DNA from: Aphrophora alni
Taxonomy: Eukaryota; Arthropoda; Insecta; Hemiptera; Aphrophoridae
DNA length: 64,000 nt
NCBI GenBank assembly: GCA_963513935.1
Contig: OY740774.1
Location: 89,478,424-89,542,423 of the forward strand
Reading direction: 5' to 3'
The notes under the pieces were generated by a model. That model saw only the letters and a list, made by a program, of their open reading frames with translations, was not told the origin of the DNA and searched no databases. Made by a program: the position numbers and the translations under genes. Below are positions 11,736 through 22,810 of the stretch, piece by piece. How positions within the stretch are numbered: position 1 is the stretch's first letter; every line of letters begins with the position of its first letter.

Positions 11736-14235
11736 GAAAATCCACAATTCATAAAATCACACAAAGAAAAGGAATAGTATAAACAAAGTTGAAACGATAA
11801 CATATACTGGACAACTAAATCAATGGTGGTTGTATACCAATGGCGAGGTTAACTAACGGTTTTGCTTCTTCTGCGAGTAACGTTGTAATCGCTCTTTGTA
11901 GAGATACTAACACATATCAATCTAATTTAAAATAGAGAAATTTAATATTCAGTTTTTAATTCGATGAAGACATTGTTTTGGTTTTTATATACACAAATTG
12001 CGGAATATATGAGAATAAATTAAATTAACTTTTAAATTAACAATTCATCATTTGTTATAATTTTAAAACAAGAAGTGTATATTAACTGCAAGATTAAAAA
12101 TTGAAGGTCGTTGAATAATAATAATTTATTCAGATTTTCTTAACTAACCTTGTAAATATAATTAAATAATAATGAAAGGCATTAATTCCATTAAAAATTT
12201 AACGAAGGCTAACATATATAAAACATTACGTAGAAAGATCGAAAGCTCCTGCAACCTTTTAACTAGCCCAATTACAGAACGACAATGTCAGCAAAGTTAC
12301 TTGTCATGTAAAGGAAAGGAATCTCTCTTATTATTATGCAAAAATAGGATTTTATATAACAAATATCTCCTACAGTTTTTGAACCAAATCAATGTTTAAA
12401 GTGTCACTCCGATGATCTAAAAACGGTATCTGTCAGATTGAAAGATAGATTTATACAGACAATTCTCATTTATATATGTGGCGTTAATTTTGTTGTTATT
12501 TTGCAATTAGAATACATTAATTAAACATCAAATTATTTGTTTTAAAGACAAACTGTGAAGGTTATATATTTTAATTATATAGAAATGCCAGGATTAAAGT
12601 AAACATGTTCGAAATATGTTTCTCTTTATTTTTCTATCCAAATCAGCAACGAATAGAGCAATATACGGTACATCATTTGTTTTTAAGTCTGAGCTACAGC
12701 CGGCTAGACGTGCCCTAATCAGTTGCGAATCCTTATTCCTAAATAAAGGCAAACAATTTATTAATAATATAAAATGTGTTAAAAATGTTCGCAAACCAAA
12801 ATTTAACATTCATTGCCCTATCAAGCAGTTTTACAATTTTAATAACAGCTGTTTAATCACATTTTACAGCAAATCAAATTTGAGTTAGATTGAAGTAGGT
12901 AAGCAAAGGTAAACATTTGTGACATTGTATAAAATAAAGAGTATATCAGCGTTTGTAAGGAAGTTGTTTAGTTGACGAATCAAAATGTTTATAAGAAATG
13001 CTAATGAAATAATTACTTTCTAACATAGAATTATCATCGTAGGTTTCTTATGAAAGTATATTAAACACTGTGATCACGATAAAAGTTAAATACACGTTAT
13101 AAATCTAGTGTATAATTGGACAAAGTACTAATCAGTGATTTTACAAAATGTTATTGTTGGAAGAGAAAACGTTAGAAACTAAAAACGAAAAGCTAATCAA
13201 AAACAACCATTGTTGGTGACTTAATAATTTTTAAGGCGAGTGGAAAGATTTGTGCACTGTTTTTACACTGATTGTCATTTTACAGTGGTAAACTTATTAA
13301 TGTGAAATTAAACCAAATTTCAACGTTTTATCTGTCAAGAGAAGAAAGTATATGCTATAGGATAGCTGAGTTTAATACTGTGTTTTATAATACGTCAGTA
13401 GGGTAAAGTCCAATGGGGTGATTTATAAACGCTTACTAAGGGTAGGTTTTCTGTATTGATATATTCTAAACAGGTTATTATGTACTTGGTTTGATTTTGT
13501 ACGCATAATACAAGAACTGCCTAGGAAGGAGTTCTTCAAGAATTTCTACACTTAAGTTTCTTCTTTTTTTTATCTTTCAATTCAGAATATCTCAATCAAT
13601 TTGCTTAATATTTCTGTGTAGTCTCAAATAAAACATGTTGGTTTCCATCTTGGACTTCAAGAGCATATTGAAAAGTAAATATCGCCATAAAAAGCGTAAA
13701 CACTCGAAAACTATCTAGAATTTTGGTAAATTTTTATCTTTTATAGTCCGCAACAAAGTAAAAAATGCTTTTTTTGAATATATTGCAAATATTACACAGA
13801 TTTAGTAAAGCACAGATTTTGCACGTTTATGCTTGGATTTGGAAAGTTAGTGCAGTTTTTTTGTACTCTTTATTAAAAACACAATGTCATGACAGATGAT
13901 TTACAACATTAAGGGGATCCAGGATATTAATTAATTATTGATGTAAGTGAAATGTCGAACTACAATAAAATAACAACTGGAACAAAAGATTCCTTAGAAG
14001 TAGAAATCACCATTGATTGTTTATACAAAAATACAGAGAATCGATATTTTTTCATGTTATAACTAAATTGTTTTAAGTACATTTAAACTTCTGTAACTAT
14101 AACCGTTATAATACGAATAATATTTTCCAATTCCTTTCGGGAAACTAATTTTAAATTCCGAAAAGAAAAAAGAAATTGACCTAAATTTTATGAAGTTTTT
14201 AATTGACGAAATCAGCACAAATTTGTATAAAACAT
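11736..14235. other. noncoding, nothing recognised
   Basis: Overlapping open frames at 12172-12399 (+), 12594-12809 (-) and 12616-12888 (+) lack motif, splice context or coding-like composition. No tandem or inverted repeat of note was found. Confidence 0.5.
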
Positions 14236-15010
14236 ACTTCTATGAAGGAACCCTCTATAACTCTAAGAAAACTTCTATAACTCGAAAAAACCATCTATAA
14301 CTTTGAGGATCTTCTATAATTCGAAAGAAAACACTATAGCTTGAACAAAACCTATAGAGATCGAATGAGGCCTTTATAACTCAAAGGAAGCATCTATAAC
14401 CTGATGGAAGCCGTTATATATTTTTGTTTCTTGTTGTTTAAAGGAAAGACGACTCTCAATTATAATCGCGTTAAGAAAAAGAAGAAGATATAACTCCTTG
14501 CTCTCGAATACTCTAATTCCGTCAGGTTCGGAAAAGAAAAAGAGTTGGTCAATAGAGACCAGATAGGAAACGAGAAAAAAAATCTCTACAGCTCATTAGA
14601 AGTCTCTGTAACTTAAAGGTGTCCCCACAGATCAAAGAAAGTTTTTATAACTCGGCGGGATCCTCTGTACTTTGAAGAAAGCCTCTATAACTTGAAAGAA
14701 GCCACTGTAACTATATGGAAGCCACATATCTCAAAAGAAGTCTCTATTATCTCAAATAACCACTGTAGCTCGAAACAAACTTCTGCAGCTTAAAGAAAGC
14801 CTTTATAACTTGAAGGAAGCGCTTTAAAATCGAAGGAAGCTCCTATAACTCGAACGAAGCCCTATAACTGAAAGTAAGTCTCTGTAACTCTAAGGAAGTC
14901 CATAGTTCAATAAAGTCTCCATAACTCAAAGGACGTCTCTATGACTCGAAGGAAGCCTTTATATCTCGCAGAAAGCCTTTATAATTATTTTGTAGGGGAC
15001 TTCATAGTTC
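14236..15010 (+). repeat. degenerate minisatellite, ~20 bp unit (ctctataactcgaaggaagc)
   Basis: Dozens of diverged units with the pattern CTCTATAACTCGAAGGAAGC repeat every 20-24 bp. The run is split by a Family A element at about 14418-14592. It is the most diverged of the short-unit arrays, so probably the oldest. Confidence 0.9.
14418..14592 (-). repeat. dispersed repeat Family A, copy inserted in the 20 bp array
   Basis: Read on the minus strand it has gaccaactctttttctttt, gaacctgacggaattagag, tattcgag and later ctttaaacaacaagaaac, which is the Family A order. The ~20 bp array continues on both sides, so this copy entered or was captured after the array formed. Its edges therefore help define the element ends. 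Confidence 0.75.
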
Positions 15011-15405
15011 AAAGAAAGTTTCTATTTCTCTAATGCCCTTTAGAGTAATGAAACGAAGAAGTATGTAACAATGTAACACACGGTTAAATGGAACTCCAAC
15101 ATCATATGTCTGAATCTAAGTCAAATTTGATGACTAACTTATTCTAAGTGAGGCAAGATAAGCGCGCACTAAGCCAATTGAGCCGCTTCACACCCCATTT
15201 TATATTTAAATAATTACAATAGAAATAAAGTATTTATTCTTATTTTAATTGATAAAATACTCTCACTTATCGAATAAATACGGTAATACTTTAGGTATTT
15301 CCCAACTTGGAACAATGAATAATATATATATTACAAACAAAATCTCTATAAATTTAATTTCATTTAATTGAATGTCGATAACTCGAAATCTCTTAGAAGA
15401 ATAGT
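15011..15405. other. noncoding, nothing recognised
   Basis: AT-rich spacer between the 20 bp array and a compound hairpin. It contains only a short ATG frame on the minus strand that runs into the hairpin. Confidence 0.5.
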
Positions 15406-15407
15406 TA

Positions 15408-15532
15408 TTTGTGCAACTAGTGAGCAAAGTGGCACTTTTTTTAACGAGAGAAAAATGTTGACGTATGAGGCTTGCCGAGTGCGTCAATTTTATCGAGTTT
15501 AAAAAAGACACTTTGCTCACGAATTGCACATT
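15408..15532. repeat. compound imperfect hairpin (~120 bp)
   Basis: Left arm words tgtgcaa, gtgagcaaagtg, ctttttttaa, cgag and ttgacg are mirrored on the right by cgtcaa, ctcga/tcgag, ttaaaaaag, cactttgctcac and ttgcaca. Almost the whole segment folds on itself with a small apical loop around gaggcttgccgagtg. It is either a palindromic (foldback) repeat or a hairpin-RNA precursor. A related gcaaagtg inverted pair lies ~500 bp downstream. Confidence 0.7.
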
Positions 15533-15929
15533 ATACTTTATCTACAGTTATTATTTTGTGACAAATAAAAAACATACTTCAGCAGTAACACAATTTAATA
15601 AAACATTAATTTAATACAATAGTGTTCAACCTCACGTCAAAACTGAGGTTATTTATGAATGTTACAAATAACTTGTGTATTGGTGTATTGTTGAGGAAAC
15701 AGGATTGCCAACTTCAAAACTCGGCAAACGAAAATACTCTCCGCGTACATACACTGTCAATCATATTCATGAATAATTACTTCCTTTTTCAACTTTAAAA
15801 CGTTGTTTTGTTGTTTATTTATGTTATTTTACATGTTAGAATTAATCTAATATACATACGGGACATTTCCTGTATATTATAAATCAATTCAAATAAACTT
15901 AACCTAAATTTTGTTTTGTTCGGTTGCCA

Positions 15930-16045
15930 TTCGGAGTGAGCAAAGTAGTATGCAAAGTAGTGGGCAAAGTGAAACTGTTGAGAAATAAGCTGTTTTGCAA
16001 ACTAATTTAAATGAACAAAATGCCACTTTGTCAACAACTACTGTA
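15930..16045. repeat. second gcaaagtg inverted/direct repeat cluster
   Basis: gagcaaagtagta, tgcaaagtagt and gggcaaagtg follow each other directly on the left. ccactttgtcaacaactact on the right is their inverted counterpart. The shared gcaaagtg core links this block to the compound hairpin at 15.4 kb, so both may be parts of one degraded element. Confidence 0.45.
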
Positions 16046-16329
16046 GACAAAAATTTGTGTCTTCTCTTGAATTCCATGTTAGTGATTATCGATCGTATTT
16101 GTTTCATTTGGCAACTTTGCCGTAAAGGGAATTGTATTTGTTCATTTCTAATATTCAGGATGAGAAAAACTTAATAATAAAAAATAAAAAAACTTTAAAA
16201 TAGTTTCACGAATACAACAATTACGTTTATTACAATAATTTCTAATGAAACATGTGTTTATTCATCAACGTTTCTTCTATGCTAGAAATGTCACGTTAAC
16301 TTTCATCAAGACATTAACATTTTCTCAAG

Positions 16330-16640
16330 ATGCGTTTACTTCGGGTCACTGAACTCCACGCCTGACATTTAATCTTTTCCAAAGAAGGATTGTGCGCCCG
16401 CAAAAGAGTTTTTAATGTTCAATTACCGGGGGTTAAATCCGAGTGCAAATTACCCCGTATGCAAGACTCTCGCGGTCGGTTGTATCTTCTTAAAATGAAG
16501 GGTAGAATAATTTAAAAGGGGAAGAATTCACTTCACGCTCTGTTGATGGTTTTCCATTAACACTTTGCAGTTATTTTGCAGCCTTTAGAAGTCATCCCCC
16601 AACTCTCGCTGTTTGCTTTAATTTGCAAAACAGATTTTTA
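16330..16640. promoter_or_regulatory. GC-richer block, candidate conserved noncoding element
   Basis: Local GC rises well above the flanks with no open frame to explain it. The segment has attaccgggggttaaatccg followed by aaattaccccg, an inverted TTACC(C/G)-type pair, plus several ATTA homeodomain-like cores. This could be a regulatory element or an exon fragment. Nothing in the sequence decides. Confidence 0.2.
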
Positions 16641-16784
16641 ATATTTTCAAGATTTTGTTTGTTGATGTTACGCTAAGGTTTCTTTAGACAAACATAACAG
16701 ACTCGATTTGCTTTTTTATAAATTTCAGTCATAGATGGCGACAATATTCATTCTTAATTCTTAAGATGGACTTCTTATTCATTG

Positions 16785-17010
16785 CAATTATTTGTATATA
16801 TAAAAAATTCAAATACATGACGTTTCGACAATATGGATAATTTTCAAGTGAAAACCCCTAGAATAAACACAGTAGTAGTATCATAGGACTATATTGGAAA
16901 TTAAAACTACGTCAGTTAACGCAAGAAAAGAAACCAGCGCCAAAACTACGCCTGAGCAGTCAAAAATATTAGGACTTTATATAAACGTAATCAGGAAAAA
17001 ACACAAGTAA
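16785..17010 (+). repeat. dispersed repeat Family B, near full-length copy
   Basis: It runs from atacatgacgtttcgacaat through ttttcaagtgaaaacccc, ggaaattaaaactacg, aagaaaagaaacc and aaaactacgcctgagcagtc to a taaacgtaatc end. Word order matches the other copies. The GTTTCGACA side preserves the GAAAC part of the hairpin core on the minus strand. Confidence 0.75.
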
Positions 17011-17267
17011 AATGAACTAAACATTAGCTAAAAAAATTAGAAACTTCAAGTTCAAAAGAGATCATACATTGGCCAACTAAATAAAATAATACCAACGGGA
17101 TAGTTACCTTACGGTTTTATAAGGGTTAACAACATTTTGTCAACTATTTGAAGAGTTTAGTCTTGCAGTCATGCTTAACGGTGAATTAACTGAAAAAATC
17201 AGCATTACTTCAAATGGAGGTTTATTGTATTTGATTTTGTGTTTATAGAATCCGTAACGATCCAAGT

Positions 17268-17470
17268 AGCTCACTAATACGGGTTCGTAAATCTCAAGGG
17301 ACCTTAGCTGGATCAATATCTTTTTCTTATAGTTTTGGGATAGATCCATCACTATCATCTATCGTGCCGGGTCTCTCTTGACCAAGTCTGGTCCTCTACC
17401 GACCCTGACGCCATCGCAGTACTAGAGGGTTAATGATAACTGAGAGGTTTTAAGCCTTTAAACAACAGGG
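17268..17470 (+). repeat. dispersed repeat Family A, copy
   Basis: It starts gctcactaatacgggttcg and continues with ctcaagggacc, tagctggat, atagttttgg, tctcttgacc, gaccctgacgc and a cctttaaacaacagg end. It is close to full length. The 72-codon minus-strand frame at 17140-17358 is a by-product of this repeat. Confidence 0.8.
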
Positions 17471-18340
17471 GAGATGGGGGCAGCGTTTTTTCTGTAAAGA
17501 TTCAGCTGATAGATTTATCTGTAAGATACTTAATTATTTTAGGATTAGGCCAAATAGTAATTCTTAAACATATATAGTCCTTTCGTTGAACAGCATTTAT
17601 GTTATTGCGTTTCGGAAATTGGGAGATATCTTCAAACTCGTTTTTAATTAAAATGCACTTGCGATTCTATGCAAAGTAGACTTGCTCCTAGTCAAAGCGT
17701 AAACAATCAGACTAATGTTGATATTCCATTAGAAGTCGTTAAAGGACACATTGGGAAGTTATATCATTGTTCAGAGGACGTCAAGGAATAAAATAGTTTA
17801 ACTGTTATGTGAAGAATAATTTATTTGTTAGTTTTGCAACCATTTAAATTTAGAAAAGTAACCATATGAATAAATTAGTAACCTTAGATGATAATATTTG
17901 AAAAAAAAAACTGTTCAAATTTCACTCATTAATTTAACTTTACCTTTTATTGGTAAGTTTTATTATTCCCTTTTCGTCAAAACCTTTACTTAAAAGACGA
18001 CAGCGGTTTCGATTCCTTGCCCATCTTTAGTTTACAACACAAATCGCAGTTCATTATTGTATCACTACTCATTATATCTTGTTCACAAGTTTATATTTAA
18101 AATTTCCAAATGCGAGTCAGAATAAACACATAAACAAACCCAAACACATAATCAACGAAAACACATTATAGATTGCTGTTATCAAATGAGGTATTATTAT
18201 AATTGGTCCATTTGCCTGCATGGGTAATACAGAAACCAAAATTTATGACATATTTCCCGCATTAAAAATAATAATAATAACTAGTATATATTTTTCTAGT
18301 TGTAAATATGATATTCCATTTGAACAGTAATTTGAATTGA
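17471..18340. other. noncoding, nothing recognised
   Basis: AT-rich sequence with no open frame, array or inverted repeat that I could support. Confidence 0.5.
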
Positions 18341-18344
18341 AAAC

Positions 18345-18860
18345 TTTTTGAAATCTATTCAATAGTTTCCGAGTTATAACCTTTTTTGTTACGTAAAAGT
18401 AGGAAATCCGTATTTTCGATTAATTTTAAGCATTTAATTACAAAAAAAGAAAAATAAATGTATATAATTTGAACACACTAATTGAAATTTAAAATTTTAG
18501 AAATCGGTGCAGTTAACCGATATTTTATTTTATAATTTTTTTATATATTTTTTTTTATTACAACTGAGTACAAATCCATTTAGTAATTTACATTTAATAA
18601 TATATACACTTTGAGGGAAAATAACCTATTGGTGGAGACTCCCTTAATGTCTCCACAAATCCGATATTTCTTGCTGAAGAATAGGAAATTCAGAGTTTTG
18701 ATACATTTTACGCATTTCATTTAATTTGTAAACTACAACATATGCATTGAGATATGTCATGCATAAAATTTGTCTATTATTATAATTTGAATGTTAATTA
18801 AAATTGAATTTTTTTTTGAAATCGGTGCAGTAGTTCCATATTTTTATGCAAAAGGAATAG
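18345..18860 (+). repeat. diverged direct duplication, ~280 bp unit
   Basis: aggaaatccg-tattttcgat-ttttaagcattt near 18401 aligns with aggaaattc-gttttgatac-ttttacgcattt near 18683. Both units end in gaaatcggtgcag (about 18500 and 18818). The pairing is clear at word level but heavily mutated. The terminal word resembles worn transposon ends elsewhere in the window. Confidence 0.5.
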
Positions 18861-19386
18861 GATTTATGAGTACCTACAATATGTTTTATTTTATTTTAAT
18901 AATAGTTGATATAAAACCTTTATTTCTGTTATGATTGGTGGTTAATATTATACTCTTGTTTAAATTACATATCGTAAGCATCGCTCTCTTTATAATTTTA
19001 CCAAAGTTGTTCTTCAATAGTAAAACTATCAATCAATCTTATTTGAATGGAATTATCTTAAAAACATTAACATCAAAGCACTTTATGTGTAGTTAGAACT
19101 TTACATATTTCTGCGAAGGAAAGATCAATTTAGTAAAGTGCTTTCCATATCGACAGCTGGCTTTTACCATTAATGTTTCCTTATCTACCCCCAGTGAAGT
19201 ACTTGCCAACGTATAATCTGATCGTACCAATGACATCCGGAGATATATCTGCAACGTCTACGGTTTCCATTTTGTAAATTAATATTTTGTAAGTAACAAT
19301 AATACAGTAGTTTAAATATTGTTAACTATTACCAATAAGATATTTAGACAGTATAACAAACACATAGAACACAATTCTCACAAGAA

Positions 19387-19440
19387 AATACGCCTAAGTA
19401 TCAGACGCGTTTCAACGACAAGGTCGTCCTCTTTAGTGAT
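19387..19440 (-). other. hammerhead-like hairpin, possible Penelope-type end
   Basis: The minus strand reads actaaagaggacgacc, then ttgtcgttgaaacgcgtctg. A CTRANGA-like word is followed by a GACGA/TCGTT stem with a short loop and then GAAACG. This is the order of the hammerhead core (CUGANGA, stem II, GAAA), which is established for Penelope-like retroelement termini. The first conserved word has one mismatch and stems I and III are not obvious, so an active ribozyme is unlikely. Confidence 0.35.
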
Positions 19441-19821
19441 ACACGAGCTACACCAATCAAACTATAACTGAATCTTACTGTATATATTTTGAGTCGACCC
19501 TTAAATTTATCTTTAAGTAACTTTGATCAATACTCTTTTTCTAAATACGGGGCTTTAGGGGTGAATGATTGTTTTAACACCATAACCTAACTTAAGGAAA
19601 CAAATATTTTAAAGAACTAATATCCTAAAATTATTAGTTTGGCTTCTATTTGCCCGTTTTTGATTTTTCTTAAAAATACAATTTCAAAGTGAAAAATTTA
19701 GATTTCAAATCTAAATTTTGAATCCGGGTATGAATTATAATTTAAAACAATTAATAATAACTACCTAGAGTTTTAATAATACATTTTGATCAATAACGTT
19801 TGCAGCCACGTGTAAAATTAG

Positions 19822-20001
19822 ATTTCTGGACTGAACTCTGCGATGTTAATTCAACGCCTTATCGGAGTCTTCATGAAAACTCTAAGAAATACAATTGAGA
19901 GATTGTTGGCAATAATGAACGACCCAGCCTACAGCCTAGAAATTAATTACAACTGGCGACAATTGCTACTGTATGGTGAAGTTTGTGTAATTTACGTTTA
20001 A
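19822..20001 (+). other. open frame of 59 codons, weak exon candidate
   Basis: The frame opens after a TAG at 19819, has an ATG at 19843 and closes at TAA 19999-20001. It gives 52 residues from the Met, with an amphipathic early part (MKTLRNTIERLLAIMNDPAY) and then a Tyr/Trp-containing tail. Composition is more protein-like than in most frames here, and a GTGAAGT word near 19976 could serve as a donor. I recognise no family. It is equally compatible with chance. Confidence 0.15.
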
Positions 20002-20254
20002 CCCATAATCCTCATGTGTTATTGGTAAGTATTACTTCAAATTGTGACGTTTTAAAATGGAAAGATTCTTTTATTATCTTTAGTTTCATATTATTTATTT
20101 TACAATATCATATTTTTTAAATTATTTTATTAGATTTGTAGTATATTTCCAAAAATGAACAGTGCTATTTTATTATTTTTATTATTATTACTATTATTAT
20201 TATTATTTCATTTTCATTTTTTGCTTAACGTCTTTACTGTATGCTCATTAAACT

Positions 20255-20402
20255 AATAAAGACAGGGGGCATAGCTTAGGTTAGGTTACACACCGATTTA
20301 GCCAAGGTAGTGTAGGTAACGTAACTCCATCAAATGAACTCGGACCCATGTCCGGACTCTGGCGAGAAAGGCTCGCTATGTTATTTAAACGATACCATCC
20401 CT
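20255..20402 (-). mobile_element. tRNA-derived SINE-like monomer 1
   Basis: On the minus strand a tRNA-like head (about 20335-20400) has acatagcgagcc in the A-box position and gacatgggtcc in the B-box position. A ~90 bp body follows, with aacctaacctaagc and ctgtctttattagtt at the tail. Head, body and tail match the next monomer. The tRNA fold is not intact, so it is not a functional tRNA. Confidence 0.6.
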
Positions 20403-20572
20403 AACTAATAACTAATAAAGACAGGAAGCATAGGTTAGGTCAGGTTACACACAGACTTAGACTATGTAGTGAAGGCGACACAACGTTATTAACCGAGCTT
20501 GGACTCACATCCGAAATCTGTTGAGATAACCGCTCGCTTTGCCATCTGAGTTATGCCGCTCTTTCTCCTATG
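20403..20572 (-). mobile_element. tRNA-derived SINE-like monomer 2 (best preserved)
   Basis: The minus-strand head reads gcggcataactcagatggca, then aagcgagcgg. The A-box-like TGGCAAAGC-G lies about 32 nt before the B-box-like GGATGTGAGTCC, which is normal tRNA promoter spacing. The body ends with acctatgcttcctgtcttta and ttagttattag. It joins monomer 1 head to tail, so the units may have multiplied as a tandem. Confidence 0.65.
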
Positions 20573-20705
20573 TTAGACTAATGATAACCCGGTTATAGGT
20601 AATTCAACAAAGTTCGGAACACCATCAAGCTAGCTAGGACTAACATCCGAACTCTTCTGAGTTAAGCGCGCGATCTACCATTTGATTTATACAACTATGA
20701 TGTAA
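20573..20705 (-). mobile_element. tRNA-derived SINE-like monomer 3 (degraded)
   Basis: On the minus strand, ataaatcaaatggtagatcg followed by cggatgttagtccta reproduces the A-box and B-box regions of the two neighbours. The body (ttcggatg, ccgaactttgttga) is shorter and more diverged. Confidence 0.5.
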
Positions 20706-20907
20706 GAGATTACATCATCCGCCATAGAGTCATTACAAATCATTAAGAAAATACTTTTTTTGCCCTATATATAGGGAATCATTTAAGATTTAACAACGAA
20801 AAATTAAAAAAAAAAGTTTTAAACATTTAGTATTGTCTCTTTTAAAATCTTTATAAAAAATAAAAAAAAGTCCAGTAACATTGCACCGATGAACTGAAGT
20901 TTAGATG

Positions 20908-21205
20908 TTACACCCTGCATTTGAATAGAGCTACAGTATAGTACGGGCCGTAATATCCGACACTCTGTATTTGGAAAGAACTACAGTATAGAACGGGCCG
21001 TAATATCCGACACTCTGTATTCGGAAAGAGCTATAGTATAGTACGGGCTGTAATATCCGACACTCTGTATTTGGAAAGAGCTACAGTATAGAACGGGCCG
21101 TAATATCCGACACTCTGTATTTGGAAAGAACTACAGTATAGTACGGGCCGTAATATCCGACACTCTGTATTTGGAAAGAGGTATAGTACAGTGTAGGCCG
21201 TAAAG
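20908..21205 (+). repeat. tandem repeat, 50 bp unit, about six copies
   Basis: taatatccgacactctgtat begins at 20951, 21001, 21051, 21101 and 21151, a constant 50 bp step. It is preceded by a partial diverged unit (acaccctgcatttgaatag). Units differ at only a few positions (gaacgg/gtacgg, aagaa/aagag). Constant length and high identity point to recent amplification. Confidence 0.97.
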
Positions 21206-22310
21206 CTGAGGCAGTAAATTGAAGTGAGTTGCCGAGTGATTTATAAACCCTCCTTAGGAGAGGACATTTTATATTTATATATTCTAAACACGCGCTTAAA
21301 TAAATTCCCTAAAAAACTTCCGTCTTTCTGCAAAGCAAAGTAGTTTCTTTACATTTACTGTACAGTATCTCTTCACTTATTACTATTAGACACTTTGTTT
21401 ATTAGAAATACAAAAAAAAGGAATCGTCAGCATGGAAAGAGCATCGATCATGACTACATTTTCTACCCCTGTCCCTCATGACTGTTTCTCTGATTCATAA
21501 AAAATCATTGCAAAACTTTATTTATAACAAAATACTTCTCAAATTTGTGAGCGAATCCAGAAAAAGGTGAAGTGATTTAATATGTTTTTACGCGAGCGTG
21601 TATTTGTGGGTATATGAGCACATGTATTTGAATTAATCTACTAGAGCTGTTTTCATTTTCCGATTTGATAAAATTTGCTCTACATCTTTTTCAGAATTTA
21701 TTATATATATTGAATATATAAATTACTGTAGATGTTGATGATTTTCTAGAGTGATAGGCCGAGTATTTATTTTTGAGATTTGTGTTTTGTTTTCCAGACT
21801 TGTCTTGAGTACTGATATCCCCAAAATACATAAATATACCTATTATGGGCTCATTTAGGACCTAAGATCCAACTGATATAGCCTTGAAGTTATCCAAAAA
21901 TGTGTTTTTATAATTTAAAGGTAGGGTACAGTAAAACTAAATCACATGTAAATTGGATTAAAATTCCACCTACAAGCAATATTATTATAGATTTCTTTTG
22001 TAGTCTTGAGTTTATGTATCAGTAAAATTGTCATTTTAAATGAAAAATTGTTTTGTGTTTGTTCTTATAAAAAAAAAAGGAAATAAAATAAAAAATTCCG
22101 GCATCATTGGGTATAGTCATTCTGGTTCTAATGTTAATGGATAGTGGCGGACTGTTCACATTATTGATATACTTTAATTTAATTTCCAAGTGTTTGTAAT
22201 AAAAACTAAAACAAGGTGTACAGTCTATGAGATTACTCCCGTTATCAATTTTCTTGCCGTCCATTGTGCAGTGTAGTGAGCCCTGTGCAGTGGTTTTATC
22301 TAATCACGTT
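21206..22310. other. noncoding, nothing recognised
   Basis: AT-rich sequence. The minus-strand frame 22031-22264 has no recognisable domain. Confidence 0.5.
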
Positions 22311-22314
22311 TATT

Positions 22315-22575
22315 TAGCTTTGACTGCTCAGGCTCAGTTTTAGGCTTGAGATCTTTTCTAGATTATAGATTTAGTTTTAGTTTCCAACATGGCCCTAGGC
22401 CAAGTAGGTTATTTTGGTGTTATTCTCTTTTATGCCATAGATTTAACTCTTGATAACGAGAGTTGACATTATACTGTCGAAACGTAGTGTAATTTTATAT
22501 ACATAAATTATATCAAATATCTGACTAAACCGTGTTAATAATATGAACATCATTATCAAATAAGTTTAAAATCCA
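22315..22575 (-). repeat. dispersed repeat Family B, near full-length copy
   Basis: It reads gactgctcaggctcagtttt, then agttttagtttccaacatgg, ttgataacgagagttgac, tactgtcgaaacgtagtg and ctaaaccgtgttaataatat. This copy keeps the TGATAAC, stem and GAAACG core in order, followed by the atgaacatcattatcaaata end also seen at 54.58 kb. Confidence 0.8.
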
Positions 22576-22624
22576 TAGCTTTGTAGCTGAGGAACATGTT
22601 CCACAAAACTTAAACTACTGATAA

Positions 22625-22775
22625 AAAATGGAGGATATAGTTAGGTCCTAAACAGTCAAAATGTCTATTCTTCTAGGTTTATGATTTGATTGATAACTTT
22701 GGAACGTCGTGTATTAGTTATTTATATACACAAATTATGTAAATGTCCGATTAAGATCAATAAAATGCCGGTATG
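22625..22775 (-). repeat. dispersed repeat Family B, partial copy adjacent to the last
   Basis: cagtcaaaatg, ctaggtttatgatttga, ttgataactttggaacgtcg and gtgtattagtt-tatatacac are Family B words in the same orientation as the copy just upstream. The middle of the element and one hairpin arm are deleted. Confidence 0.6.
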
Positions 22776-22810
22776 GTTGGAATAATCTGTAGTCTGAATC
22801 TTCACATTTG

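Noticed and set aside
12594..12888. Overlapping plus- and minus-strand frames of 71-90 codons
   Set aside because: Mutually antisense, no motif, no splice context; typical shadow frames.
20320..20700. Functional tRNA genes
   Set aside because: A-box and B-box words are present, but the cloverleaf arms do not close and the three copies differ in expected stem positions.
20908..21205. CRISPR-like regular repeats
   Set aside because: The 50 bp units are contiguous with no unique spacers, and the DNA is eukaryotic; this is a plain tandem array.
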